60,657 nucleotides of DNA from Pandoraea bronchicola (GTDB lineage: Bacteria > Pseudomonadota > Gammaproteobacteria > Burkholderiales > Burkholderiaceae): assembly GCF_902459805.1 (NCBI RefSeq), contig NZ_CABPST010000018.1:1-60657 (forward strand), read 5' to 3'. The position numbers were made by a program, and so were the translations under genes. Below the pieces are notes generated by a model. It was not told the origin of the DNA and ran no database searches. It worked only from the letters and a program-made list of their open reading frames with translations. Shown here one piece after another: positions 16,464 through 28,472 of the stretch. How positions within the stretch are numbered: the first letter of the stretch is position 1; each line of letters opens with the position of its first letter.

Positions 16464-17252
16464 TCAATGCCCGACCGCCAGACCCATCCATTCGCGCAAC
16501 GCCTGGTGCGTCGTGCGCAGGCCACCGACGGTCGGCCACCAGCCCGGGACGATATCCGGCTCGAATGCGTTCGCGTTGCAGCACGGTGCGGGTACCACCG
16601 TGAGCCCGGCACGTTCGAACTGATCTCGAGCACGGCGCATATGCCATGTGCTCGTGACCAGATAGATGCGCGATACGCCAGAGTTTGTCAGCATACGCGC
16701 GCTAAAAGCGGCGTTTTGCGCCGTGTTCAATGATTGCGCTTCAATCCAGCGCACCGGGACACCCAGCTCGTCGGTAGCGATTTGCGCCATCACACGCGCT
16801 TCGACGGCTCCGCCCGCCGGACTACCGCCCGAGACGAGCACCGGCAACTGCGCCCGGCGCGCGAGAAACGCACCGTAACGCACGCGTGCCAAGGTGGCAT
16901 CGTTAGCATCTGCGCTGTTTTCGCGACCGAATTCCGGCGCGTGAAGGCTCGAGCCTCCGCCAAGAATCACCACCGCCTGAGGCAGCTTTGCCGCGGCACC
17001 GGGTACCTGACGGGCGGCGTCGAGCGCCTTGAGATCGACCGGGGCTCCTACCTCGAGCGGATGGGCCAATTGGCGGCCGAACCAGGGCATCGCCTGTACC
17101 CAGAGCGCCAGCACGGCGGCGCCCGCCAGCGTTTTGCCGACGCGCGGCCAGCGCCGCCAGACGACGAACGCAAGCCCTGCGAGCACCAGCACATTGACCG
17201 GTGGCAGAAACAGGCTGACGAGGAGGTTGCGGGCGAGCCAATCGAAGGGCAT
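16464..17252 (-). CDS. YdcF/ElyC family (DUF218) membrane-anchored protein
   Basis: A 262-residue protein with two N-terminal membrane segments (about residues 8-28 and 35-55) and a C-terminal DUF218 domain. That domain has AVVILGGGSS, LPVLVSGGSP, the SLNTAQNA motif and VTSTWHMRRA, all family landmarks. In E. coli, ElyC and SanA affect envelope integrity and peptidoglycan or lipid-carrier metabolism. The gene is divergent from the ThiE-like gene, sharing the 211-nt intergenic region 17253-17463. Confidence 0.9.
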   Translation of the reverse strand: MPFDWLARNLLVSLFLPPVNVLVLAGLAFVVWRRWPRVGKTLAGAAVLALWVQAMPWFGRQLAHPLEVGAPVDLKALDAARQVPGAAAKLPQAVVILGGGSSLHAPEFGRENSADANDATLARVRYGAFLARRAQLPVLVSGGSPAGGAVEARVMAQIATDELGVPVRWIEAQSLNTAQNAAFSARMLTNSGVSRIYLVTSTWHMRRARDQFERAGLTVVPAPCCNANAFEPDIVPGWWPTVGGLRTTHQALREWMGLAVGH

Positions 17253-17463
17253 CCGGCGAGTGTACTGGACTGCACTGGGGAGCGCACCCTTTCTCTATGA
17301 TGTTTCCCGCCTGATAGGCGGCCGAGACTTGCCCGCCTGAGAATGTCGCCAATGTGAATTCGTCTCCGTACTTTCCTCGAGACGTTCACTCCGGCATTCC
17401 GGTTACACTGCGCGCATACCCGCCGCTACCGCGGATTCTGCAGATTCCGCCTACTGCCTGTCG

Positions 17464-18144
17464 ATGCCCACCCATCTCGCCGGAACGTCACGCGTGAGCG
17501 CCGTCACAAACGATGCCTCAAGCCCCGCTCAGATCGCGCTGCCCCGCCAGCTTCTGGTCACGCCCGACGTGGCATCGCGCACGCAGATCGCTACGTTTGC
17601 GTCGCAACTCGCGCAAGCTCTCGCGCGCGGCACACGGCTCGTGCAGCTTCGCAACCGATCGCTCGATGCGGACGGCTACCGCGCCTTGGCAGAGAGCGCG
17701 TTGGCGTTGACGCACGCGGCAGGTGCGCAACTCATTCTGAATCCGCCGCAGGATGTCGCAGATCTCTGGCTGGACGCCGCGAGCGGCGCGCATGCCGGCA
17801 CCGTACCGCAGGCGGATGGCTGGCACCTGACCAGCGCGCGGCTCATGGCCTGTGACGCGCGTCCTGCCGGATGGAAGTGGGTGAGCGCCGCTTGTCACGA
17901 CGCAGCGCAACTCGCCCATGCCACGCGTCTAGGACTCGACTTTGTCACGCTGTCGCCGGTGCTCGTCACGGCGACGCATCCGGACGCCACGCCGCTCGGC
18001 TGGCCCGCGTTCACCGCACTGGCCGCGCAAACCGCGCTGCCGGTCTTCGCCCTCGGCGGCATGCGCGCCGACACGTTGACGAGCGCGCGCCACGCCGGGG
18101 CCTACGGCATCGCGGCGATACGCGCCTTCTGGCCGTCTGCCTGA
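17464..18144 (+). CDS. Thiamine phosphate synthase/TenI-like protein
   Basis: A 226-residue TIM-barrel protein of the ThiE/TenI superfamily. VQLRNRSLDADGYR, GLDFVTLSPVLVTATHP and the C-terminal FALGGMRADTL phosphate-binding loop are visible. The sequence most resembles the ThiE-like domain that is fused behind a MutT domain in many gammaproteobacteria; here it is free-standing. Classical ThiE residues are only partly recognisable, so it may be a TenI-type or housecleaning protein rather than the thiamine pathway enzyme. No TPP riboswitch is visible upstream. Confidence 0.7.
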   Translation: MPTHLAGTSRVSAVTNDASSPAQIALPRQLLVTPDVASRTQIATFASQLAQALARGTRLVQLRNRSLDADGYRALAESALALTHAAGAQLILNPPQDVADLWLDAASGAHAGTVPQADGWHLTSARLMACDARPAGWKWVSAACHDAAQLAHATRLGLDFVTLSPVLVTATHPDATPLGWPAFTALAAQTALPVFALGGMRADTLTSARHAGAYGIAAIRAFWPSA

Positions 18145-18259
18145 CCCGTATCCCACAACAACCTGATCGGCAACGCCTGCGCGGGGACGATATAGGCCGC
18201 CCCCGCCAACTTGCCGAACGTCTTGTTCCAACACTACTGGGCGGTTACGCGACACCCGC

Positions 18260-19711
18260 TCATGACTTCGCCAGCGCCTTGCGTGCTGCAATCACGCCTT
18301 GCGCGTATGCCGGATCAATCTTGGCGAAGTGTCCGATCTGACGCTCGGCGACATCGTCCGGCACGCCCTGCATGGCGGCTGCGATGTTGCCGAACAGCCG
18401 TGACTTCTGTGCGTCGTCGAACAGATTGAACAACGCGCGCGGCTGCGAGTAATAGTCGTCGTCTTCGCGATGGTCGAATCGATCGGCGACGGCGCCCGCC
18501 GCTTGAGGCGGCTCGCGGAACTCCGGTTGCTCGGCAAACGCACCGTAACGATTCGGCTCGTAGTTCGGCGTGCTGCCCAGGTTGCCATCGACACGCATCG
18601 CACCATCGCGATGGAAGCTGTTGTGGAACGGGCACTTCGGCGCATTGACCGGAATCGCACCGTGATTCACACCGAGCCGATAACGCTGCGTGTCGCCGTA
18701 CGAGAACAGGCGCCCCTGCAACATGCGATCCGGCGAGAAGCCAATGCCCGGCACCACGTTGGCCGGATTGAACGCCGCTTGCTCGACGTCGGCAAAGTAG
18801 TTCTCCGGATTGCGGTTCAGCTCCAGCACGCCCACATCGATGAGCGGGTAATCCGCGTGCGGCCACACCTTCGTCAGATCGAACGGGTTGATGCGATAGG
18901 TCGCAGCGTCTGCCTCGGGCATCACCTGCACCTGCATGCGCCAGCGCGGGAAGTCGCCAGCCTCGATCGACGCGAACAGGTCACGCTGCGCACTCTCCCG
19001 ATCGCCTGCCACGACCTGCGCTGCCTGGGCGTTGGTCAGGTTCTCGACACCCTGCATCGACTTGAAGTGAAACTTCACCCAGAAGCGTTCGTTTGCGGCG
19101 TTGATGAAGCTGAACGTGTGCGAGCCGAAACCGTGCTGCTGTCGATAGTTCGCAGGCAAGCCGCGATCGCTCATGAGGATCGTCACCTGATGCAACGACT
19201 CGGGATGGCGTGACCAGAAGTCCCAGGCGGCCGTCGGGTTACGCAGGTTGGTTTTCGGATCGCGCTTTTGCGTATGGATGAAGTCAGGAAATTTGAGCGG
19301 ATCGCGCACGAAGAACACGGGTGTGTTGTTGCCCACGAGATCCCAGTTACCCTCGTCGGTATAGAACTTCAGGGCGAAACCACGCACATCGCGTTCTGCG
19401 TCGGCCGCACCGCGCTCGCCCGCCACCGTCGAGAAACGCAGGAAGACCGGTGTTTCCTTGCCCACCGCCTCGAACACGCGAGCGCGGCTGAACTTCGTAA
19501 TGTCATGCGTGATGGTGAGCTTGCCAAATGCCCCCGAGCCCTTCGCATGGACACGGCGCTCGGGAATCACCTCCCGATCGAAGTGCGCGAGCTTCTCGAG
19601 GAACCACACATCCTGCAGCAACGCCGGTCCGCGCGGTCCGGCCGTCATGGTGTTCTGGTTGTCGGGCACCGGCGCACCCGCGGCAGTGGTGAGTTTTTTC
19701 GTATCTGACAT
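18260..19711 (-). CDS. katA: Catalase, small-subunit heme catalase
   Basis: A 483-residue monofunctional heme catalase that disproportionates hydrogen peroxide. The active-site histidine is H55 (RVHAKG), the distal asparagine is N128 (VGNNTPVFF), and the proximal heme tyrosine is Y338 in [11 protein letters not shown]. Length and motifs fit the small-subunit (clade 3) type. It lies downstream of oxyR on the same strand, but a terminator between them implies its own promoter, probably in the AT-rich segment 19930-19990, and OxyR is the expected activator. Confidence 0.96.
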   Translation of the reverse strand: MSDTKKLTTAAGAPVPDNQNTMTAGPRGPALLQDVWFLEKLAHFDREVIPERRVHAKGSGAFGKLTITHDITKFSRARVFEAVGKETPVFLRFSTVAGERGAADAERDVRGFALKFYTDEGNWDLVGNNTPVFFVRDPLKFPDFIHTQKRDPKTNLRNPTAAWDFWSRHPESLHQVTILMSDRGLPANYRQQHGFGSHTFSFINAANERFWVKFHFKSMQGVENLTNAQAAQVVAGDRESAQRDLFASIEAGDFPRWRMQVQVMPEADAATYRINPFDLTKVWPHADYPLIDVGVLELNRNPENYFADVEQAAFNPANVVPGIGFSPDRMLQGRLFSYGDTQRYRLGVNHGAIPVNAPKCPFHNSFHRDGAMRVDGNLGSTPNYEPNRYGAFAEQPEFREPPQAAGAVADRFDHREDDDYYSQPRALFNLFDDAQKSRLFGNIAAAMQGVPDDVAERQIGHFAKIDPAYAQGVIAARKALAKS

Positions 19712-19752
19712 GTGACGCTCTCCTGTTTCCTGATCGTGGAATCTCGCGAGAC

Positions 19753-19836
19753 TCAGGCCCCCATCAGGGCGAAGTCGGCAAGTACTTGTTCCAGCGTGGT
19801 TTCGATGTCGTGCAAGTAGGCCTTCAGTTGGGTCAT
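19753..19836 (-). CDS. Candidate 27-residue small protein upstream of katA
   Basis: A short frame beginning [12 protein letters not shown] and ending DFALMGA, predicted to be an acidic amphipathic helix. An AGGTG-type ribosome-binding site precedes the ATG. It sits in the katA leader region, 41 nt upstream of katA on the same strand. I recognise no family. It could be a leader peptide, a small protein or chance. Confidence 0.35.
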   Translation of the reverse strand: MTQLKAYLHDIETTLEQVLADFALMGA

Positions 19837-19992
19837 CGTCGGCACCTCGAATGCGGTCCCGCTGCGGGGGCAGCGAACGGCGTCTGACGGCCCGGCATCT
19901 CGTGCGGCACCGGCTTCAAACGCGTGACGTCAGATTAATTATTTTTATTAAAACGGTCAAATAAACGTTTTTATATATTCAATAGACAAAAG

Positions 19993-20025
19993 CAATACGC
20001 CGCGGCACGAGGCAGCGGCGTATTG
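19993..20025 (-). terminator. Intrinsic terminator of oxyR
   Basis: caatacgccgc (19993-20003) and gcggcgtattg (20015-20025) pair perfectly over 11 bp with an 11-nt loop. On the minus strand it follows the oxyR stop by 46 nt and runs into CTTTTG. The AT-rich katA promoter region (about 19930-19990) begins just beyond it. Confidence 0.85.
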
Positions 20026-20071
20026 GATCGTCGGAGGGCGGGGCGTGTTTGCCCGCTGTGTCAGCGCGACA

Positions 20072-21016
20072 TCAGTTGGATGTTGCGGGCAGATCGAGCG
20101 GAATTACGCCCGGCAGTTGGCAACGGGCAATGGCCTGTGCCACCGCTTCGATGGCCGGCAGACGCGTAAAGCTCTTGCGCCACGCCAGCACCACACGACG
20201 GTCGGGCACTGGCGCCGAGAACGGCACGTAGCGCAGCAGGCTGTCAGGCGCCTGCGTGTCGGGTACCGACGTCTTGGGCAGCACGGTGATACCGACGCCG
20301 CTTGCGACCATATGCCGGATCGTCTCGAGCGAGGAGCCTTCGAACGTCTTCTGAATGCCATCGGCGTTCTGCGAGAAGCGCATCAGTTCCGGACACACGC
20401 CGAGCACGTGATCGCGGAAGCAATGCCCGCTGCCGAGCAACAGCATGGTTTCCTGCTTGAGATCGCCGGCGTCGATCTGCGAACGGTCGGCCCAGGGATG
20501 CGAGCGCGGCAGCGCCACCACGAACGGCTCATCGTACAGCGGACGCACCATCAGGCCGCTCTCCGGGAACGGCAGCGCCATGATCGCCGCGTCGATTTCC
20601 CCTTGCTTGAGCAGTTCGATGAGCTTGAGCGTGTAGTTTTCCTGCAGCATGAGCGGCATCTGCGCCGTGGTCTCGATCATCTCCTTGACGAGCGCCGGCA
20701 GCAGATACGGTCCGATCGTGTAGATCACACCAAGCCGCAGCGGCCCGGCGAGCGGATCACGACCCTGCTTCGCAATTTCCTTGATGGCGATGGTCTGCTC
20801 GAGCACTCGCTGCGCCTGCGCCACGATTTGCTCGCCGAGAGGCGTCACGCTCACTTCCGCGGCGCCACGTTCGAAAATCTGTACGTTCAGCTCGTCTTCG
20901 AGCTTCTTGATGGCCACCGAGAGCGTCGGCTGGCTGACGAAACAGGCTTCCGCCGCGCGACCGAAATGGCGTTCACGCGCCACCGCCACGATGTACTTGA
21001 GTTCCGTGAGGGTCAT
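20072..21016 (-). CDS. oxyR: Hydrogen peroxide-sensing transcriptional regulator OxyR
   Basis: A 314-residue LysR-family regulator. The N-terminal winged helix-turn-helix covers roughly residues 1-60. The redox-active cysteines fall exactly at C199 (SGHCFRD) and C208 (LGVCPE), the E. coli OxyR numbering, so peroxide sensing by disulfide formation is expected. It lies between recG and katA on one strand. It begins 141 nt after recG and may be read with it, and it ends before a hairpin terminator that isolates katA. Confidence 0.96.
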   Translation of the reverse strand: MTLTELKYIVAVARERHFGRAAEACFVSQPTLSVAIKKLEDELNVQIFERGAAEVSVTPLGEQIVAQAQRVLEQTIAIKEIAKQGRDPLAGPLRLGVIYTIGPYLLPALVKEMIETTAQMPLMLQENYTLKLIELLKQGEIDAAIMALPFPESGLMVRPLYDEPFVVALPRSHPWADRSQIDAGDLKQETMLLLGSGHCFRDHVLGVCPELMRFSQNADGIQKTFEGSSLETIRHMVASGVGITVLPKTSVPDTQAPDSLLRYVPFSAPVPDRRVVLAWRKSFTRLPAIEAVAQAIARCQLPGVIPLDLPATSN

Positions 21017-21157
21017 GTCGTCCTAACCTGTGTAAATTAATCGAATTACAGCAATCGATAGATTTTCTTTTTTATAGCACAATCGGGCGGCAATTGCCCG
21101 TTTTCAGGCGACGCGCTAGCCGTTATCCTCCTGCCCCGCTGCCCGTGGACGCCGGGG

Positions 21158-23467
21158 TCACGCTTTCAGATAGTCTTCCCGCGCGCCTAGCCAGCGCTCC
21201 AGATGTGCCGCCACCGCCCCGGGATGGGACTTCAGCAGCGCATCGGCCGCTTCTTGCGCCCCCGGAATCAGCCAGGCGTCCTCATTCAGGTCGACGAAGC
21301 GCAACATCGCCGCGCCTGATTGCCGCGCCCCGAGAAACTCGCCAGGACCGCGAATTTCCAGATCACGTCGCGCGATGACGAAACCGTCGGTGGTCTCACG
21401 CATCGTCTGCAAGCGGGCCTTTGCGCCCATCGACAAGGGCGATGCGTACATCAGCAGACAGACGGATTCTGCGGAGCCTCGCCCGACGCGCCCTCTCAAC
21501 TGGTGCAGTTGCGCCAGCCCGAAGCGCTCGGCGTGTTCGATCACCATCAGCGACGCGTTGGGCACGTCCACGCCCACTTCGATGACGGTGGTCGCCACGA
21601 GCAGATGCGTGTCGCCGCGTGTGAAGTCGTCCATCACGGCGGCCTTCTCGGCCGGTGACAGGCGTCCGTGCACGAGGCCTACGCGCAATTCGGGCAGCGC
21701 CGCCACCAGCTGCGCGTGCGTGTCGACGGCCGTCTGCAATTGCAGCGCCTCGCTTTCCTCGATCAGCGGGCACACCCAGTACACCTGACGTCCGGCAAGC
21801 GCTGCGGCGCGAACACGGTCGATCACCTCCGGACGCCGCGTGTCGCTGATCAGTTTCGTGACGACCGGGCTGCGGCCCGGCGGCAACTCGTCGATCACGG
21901 AGACGTCGAGGTCGGCGTAATACGTCATGGCGAGCGTGCGTGGAATGGGCGTCGCGCTCATCATCAACTGATGCGGCATCGCGTTCGCCCCCATTCCCGC
22001 CGTCTGCATCTTGCTGCGCAGGGCCAGACGTTGCGCCACCCCGAACCGGTGTTGCTCGTCGACGACCGCCATGCCAAGACGCGCAAACGTGACCGTGTCC
22101 TGAATGATGGCGTGCGTGCCGATGACGAGTTGCGCCTCGCCGCTCGCCACGCGTGCGAGGGCTTCGCGCTTCTCCTTCGCCTTCATGCTGCCCGCCAGCC
22201 ACGCGACGTCGACCCCCAGCGGGGCCAGCCACGCCGAGAGCTTGCGCAGATGTTGCTCGGCCAGGATTTCGGTCGGCGCCATGATCGCCGCCTGGAAACC
22301 GGCATCGATGGCCTGTGCAGCCGCCAGCGCGGCGACGATCGTCTTGCCGCTGCCCACATCGCCTTGCAGCAACCGCTGCATCGGGTGCGGCTCTGCCAGA
22401 TCGGCCTGAATCTCGGACCACACACGCTGCTGTGCGCCAGTCAGCCGGAACGGCAACGCGGCTTCAAAGCGCTCGAGCAAACCGCCCGGCACGGGTTTGC
22501 CAAAGGAGGGCGCGGCCAAACGCCGGCGCGCGGCCTGCGCCCGCTTGAGCGACAGTTGCTGCGCGAGCAGTTCTTCGCACTTGATACGCAACCATGCAGG
22601 ATGCGAGCGCTCGATCAGCGCTGTCTCGGAAACGTTGGGCGGGGGCGCGTGCAGCAGGCGCACCGCGTCGGCCAACGCCGGCAGCGGATGATCGGGACCG
22701 ATGGCGTGCTCAAGCAGTCCCGGGGGCAGCAACTCCGGCAAAGGCGTGCGCTCCATCGCGTTGTGAATTGCCTTGCGAAGATAGGCTTGCGACAGCCCCG
22801 CCGCGCTCGGATACACCGGCGTGAGGGACTCCGGCAACGGCGCGGCGGCGTCTTGCACCACGCGATACGCGGGATGCACCATCTCCAATCCGAAAAAGCC
22901 CCCGCGCACTTCGCCGCGCACTCGAACGCGAGTGCCGATGGCGAGCTGCTTCTGCTGGCTGCCGTAGAAATTCAGAAAACGCAGCACGAGTTCATGGCCT
23001 TCGTCAGCAATGCGTACCACCCACTGACGTCGAGGCCGATAGGCCACTTCGCTCGATGTGACAACGCCTTCGACCTGCGCCAGTTCACTCGGTAACACGT
23101 CTGCGATCTTGCGCAGCGTGGTTTCGTCCTCGTAACGCATCGGCAGATGCAGGATCAGGTCGATGTCGCGCTTCAGACCAAGCTTGGCCAGCTTGTCGGC
23201 CGTGCCGGCGCCTGCCGTCTTGCGCGCGGCGGGCTTGGCACCCTTCGACGCTTTGGCGGATTGGGAAGATTTCGCAGACTTGCCGTCCTTGGCAGACGCC
23301 GGAGCGTCGGCGCTAGTCGCGGTCCCGGCCTGCGCAGGAGCGCGCCGCACGCGTTTCGCTGCGGGTCGTGGCGAGGTGTGCGCCTGTGCCGCGGCGGCAT
23401 CGGCAAGATCCACGAGGTCGGCAGGGGCGTCGTCAGGCGCGGTGGCGGGCATTCTGCGTTCGGTCAT
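21158..23467 (-). CDS. recG: ATP-dependent DNA helicase RecG
   Basis: A 769-residue superfamily 2 helicase that remodels stalled replication forks and branched DNA. It has the wedge/OB domain, a Walker A motif GDVGSGKT, the DEQHRFGV box in place of DEAD, and the C-terminal motif region ATTVIEVGVDVPNA. The first 90 or so residues are an alanine/lysine/serine-rich extension absent from E. coli RecG (693 residues), so a later start cannot be excluded. It is divergent from queA across 102 nt, and oxyR follows on the same strand. Confidence 0.95.
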   Translation of the reverse strand: MTERRMPATAPDDAPADLVDLADAAAAQAHTSPRPAAKRVRRAPAQAGTATSADAPASAKDGKSAKSSQSAKASKGAKPAARKTAGAGTADKLAKLGLKRDIDLILHLPMRYEDETTLRKIADVLPSELAQVEGVVTSSEVAYRPRRQWVVRIADEGHELVLRFLNFYGSQQKQLAIGTRVRVRGEVRGGFFGLEMVHPAYRVVQDAAAPLPESLTPVYPSAAGLSQAYLRKAIHNAMERTPLPELLPPGLLEHAIGPDHPLPALADAVRLLHAPPPNVSETALIERSHPAWLRIKCEELLAQQLSLKRAQAARRRLAAPSFGKPVPGGLLERFEAALPFRLTGAQQRVWSEIQADLAEPHPMQRLLQGDVGSGKTIVAALAAAQAIDAGFQAAIMAPTEILAEQHLRKLSAWLAPLGVDVAWLAGSMKAKEKREALARVASGEAQLVIGTHAIIQDTVTFARLGMAVVDEQHRFGVAQRLALRSKMQTAGMGANAMPHQLMMSATPIPRTLAMTYYADLDVSVIDELPPGRSPVVTKLISDTRRPEVIDRVRAAALAGRQVYWVCPLIEESEALQLQTAVDTHAQLVAALPELRVGLVHGRLSPAEKAAVMDDFTRGDTHLLVATTVIEVGVDVPNASLMVIEHAERFGLAQLHQLRGRVGRGSAESVCLLMYASPLSMGAKARLQTMRETTDGFVIARRDLEIRGPGEFLGARQSGAAMLRFVDLNEDAWLIPGAQEAADALLKSHPGAVAAHLERWLGAREDYLKA

Positions 23468-23569
23468 GCAGTCGCGAGTCGAGGGCGTTCACCCGTGCGG
23501 CGCACGCCGTGCCGGCAGGCCTTCGGGCGAACCAAGTAAAATGTCGGTTGCTACGCATTGTAAACGCTG

Positions 23570-25928
<2,359 letters not shown>

Positions 25929-26093
25929 TGGCCGGGGCCCGGAAGCGGGCACCGAATCCCCGGGGGAACGGGGTCGGGCAGTGGTAAAATGCCGGGCTTG
26001 GATCCTGCATCCTCGCACCGAAACACACGCCGCGCGTGTCCGGAGACCCGGCCACACGCGGCTTTTACACGTCTTACATAAGGAGAACCGAAC

Positions 26094-26420
26094 GTGCTGA
26101 TTTCCGAAGCCTTCGCTCAGACGGCAGGCGCCGCCAGCCCGACCAGCAACCTGATGAGCTTCTTGCCGCTCGTGCTGATGTTCGTGGTGTTGTATTTCAT
26201 CATGATCCGTCCGCAAATGAAGCGCCAGAAAGAGACCCGCAACATGCTGGCAGCGCTCGCCAAGGGTGACGAAGTCGTGACCTCGGGCGGCCTGGCCGGT
26301 CGTATTTCGAAGGTCGGCGAGACCTTCGTGACCGTGGAGATCGCCGAGAACGTCGAGATCAACGTGCAGAAGGGCGCCATCACGACCCTGCTGCCGAAGG
26401 GCACCATCAAGGCGCTCTGA
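26094..26420 (+). CDS. yajC: Preprotein translocase subunit YajC
   Basis: A 108-residue single-pass membrane protein that associates with SecDF and SecYEG. The helix lies at about residues 20-40 (SFLPLVLMFVVLYFIMIRPQ), followed by the conserved KRQKETRNM and GDEVVTSGGLAGRI segments. The queA-tgt-yajC-secD-secF order is widely conserved in proteobacteria. An AAGGAG site precedes the start, here taken as GTG at 26094. A GTAAAATG promoter candidate is at about 25983. Confidence 0.95.
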   Translation: MLISEAFAQTAGAASPTSNLMSFLPLVLMFVVLYFIMIRPQMKRQKETRNMLAALAKGDEVVTSGGLAGRISKVGETFVTVEIAENVEINVQKGAITTLLPKGTIKAL

Positions 26421-26555
26421 TCCTTCGCGCAACCGAACGCGGCCGCCCTCACCGGCGGCCGCAGTGCATGGCGACGCCGGTCGTGGCGACCCGCGTTGCC
26501 ATGCCAGCCGGTCCGAAGCACGGTTTGCCACGAGGCATCACCCTAGCCCGCTGCT

Positions 26556-28448
26556 ATGAATCGCTATCCTCTCTGGAAGTACATCCTCATTCTGGTGGCG
26601 CTTGCCATCGGGGTGCTCTATACGCTGCCGAACCTGTTCGGTGAAACGCCGGCAGTACAGATTTCCAGCGTCAAGGCGACCGTCAAGGTCGATCCCTCGA
26701 CGCTTGCGCGCGCCGAAGACGCGCTCAAGGCACAGAACATCGCCTATCAAGGTGCTGCGTTTGACAGCACGGGCAATAACCCGAGCGTGCGCATTCGCTT
26801 CTCGGACACCGACACCCAGCTTCGCGCCAAGGATCTGCTTCAGGCGTCGCTGAACACCGACCCGACCGATCCGACGTACGTCGTCGCGCTCAACCTGCTC
26901 TCGGCCTCGCCGGAATGGCTCACCCGAATTCACGCGCTGCCGATGTATCTCGGCCTCGACCTGCGCGGCGGGGTCCACTTCCTGCTGCAAGTCGATATGG
27001 CCGGCGCCATCACCAAGCGTCTGGATGCGGCCGCCGCCGACGCCCGTACGCTGCTGCGCGACAAGAACATCCGCCACAACGGCGTGACGCGCACGGATAC
27101 CGGCATCGAAGCCGCCTTCAGCAGCCAGGACGACGCAGACCGCGCACGCGCCGCCCTCTCCGACGGCCTGCCCGACCTCTCCTACACCACGCAAGCTGGC
27201 CCGAACGGCACGTTCAAGGTGGTTGGCGCGTTCACGGAAGTCGCGCGCCGCGCCGTGCAGGACAACGCCGTCAAGCAGAACATCGTCACGCTGCATAACC
27301 GGGTGAACGAACTCGGCGTGGCCGAACCGGTGATTCAGCAGGAAGGCCCGGACCGCATCGTCGTGCAGTTGCCCGGCGTGCAGGACACCGCCAAGGCGAA
27401 GGACATCATCGGCCGCACGGCAACGCTCGAAGCGCGCCTGGCGGACCCGGATGCGCCGCGCCTCGTGACGGCCGACACGCCGGTGCCGCCGCAGGACGAA
27501 CTGTTCCTGCACGGCAATGGCGCACCCGTGATGCTCAAGCGCCAGGTGATCTTCAGCGGCGACCGCATTACCAGCGCGTCGGCAGGCTTCGACGATCACC
27601 AGCAGCCGTCCGTGAACATCAAGCTCGACGCTGCGGGCGGCCGTGTGTTGCGCGATGTCTCGCGCGATAACATCGGCAAGCCGATGGCCATCGTGCTGTT
27701 CGAGAAGGGCAAGGGCGAAGTGCTGACGGTGGCGAACATCCGCAGCGAACTGGGTCAGAGCTTCCAGATCACCGGCATGGGCTCGGCGCAAGGCGCCAAC
27801 GATCTGGCACTGCTGCTGCGCGCCGGCTCACTGGCCGCCCCGATGGAGATCATCGAAGAGCGCACGATCGGCCCGAGCCTCGGTGCCGATAACGTGCACA
27901 AGGGTGTCGACTCGGTGCTGTACGGCCTGGCCGCCATCGCCGTGTTCATGATGCTGTACTACATGCTGTTCGGCGTGTTCTCGGTGATCGCCCTGCTGTT
28001 CAACCTGCTGCTGCTCGTGGCCGTGCTCTCGATGATGCAGGCCACGCTCACGCTGCCGGGTATCGCGGCTATCGCGCTCACGCTCGGTATGGCCATCGAC
28101 GCCAACGTGCTGATCAACGAACGTATCCGCGAAGAACTGCGCGCAGGGGCATCGGCGCAGAAGGCGATTTCGCTGGGCTTCGAACATGCCTGGGCGACGA
28201 TCGTGGACTCGAACGTGACCACGCTCATCGCCGGTCTGGCGTTGCTGGCGTTCGGTTCGGGCCCGGTGCGTGCGTTCGCTGTGGTGCACTGCCTGGGTAT
28301 CCTGACCTCGATGTTCTCGGCCGTGTTCTTCTCGCGCGGTCTGGTCAACCTGTGGTACGGCGGCCGTCGCAAGCTCAAGACGCTGGCGATCGGTCAGGTC
28401 TGGCGCCCGGACGGTGCGACGAACGCACCCGACGCAGGCGAGCAATAA
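26556..28448 (+). CDS. secD: Protein translocase subunit SecD
   Basis: A 630-residue inner-membrane RND-type subunit that uses the proton-motive force to pull secreted proteins through SecYEG. It has one N-terminal helix (about 7-25) and a large periplasmic region with the GLDLRGGVHF motif. Five C-terminal helices include the GMAIDANVLINERIREE motif whose aspartate takes part in proton flow. It lies between yajC (136 nt) and secF (24 nt), and SecF reads from the same transcript. Confidence 0.96.
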   Translation: MNRYPLWKYILILVALAIGVLYTLPNLFGETPAVQISSVKATVKVDPSTLARAEDALKAQNIAYQGAAFDSTGNNPSVRIRFSDTDTQLRAKDLLQASLNTDPTDPTYVVALNLLSASPEWLTRIHALPMYLGLDLRGGVHFLLQVDMAGAITKRLDAAAADARTLLRDKNIRHNGVTRTDTGIEAAFSSQDDADRARAALSDGLPDLSYTTQAGPNGTFKVVGAFTEVARRAVQDNAVKQNIVTLHNRVNELGVAEPVIQQEGPDRIVVQLPGVQDTAKAKDIIGRTATLEARLADPDAPRLVTADTPVPPQDELFLHGNGAPVMLKRQVIFSGDRITSASAGFDDHQQPSVNIKLDAAGGRVLRDVSRDNIGKPMAIVLFEKGKGEVLTVANIRSELGQSFQITGMGSAQGANDLALLLRAGSLAAPMEIIEERTIGPSLGADNVHKGVDSVLYGLAAIAVFMMLYYMLFGVFSVIALLFNLLLLVAVLSMMQATLTLPGIAAIALTLGMAIDANVLINERIREELRAGASAQKAISLGFEHAWATIVDSNVTTLIAGLALLAFGSGPVRAFAVVHCLGILTSMFSAVFFSRGLVNLWYGGRRKLKTLAIGQVWRPDGATNAPDAGEQ

Positions 28449-28472
28449 CCGCAGGCGCGAGAGGAAACAGTC

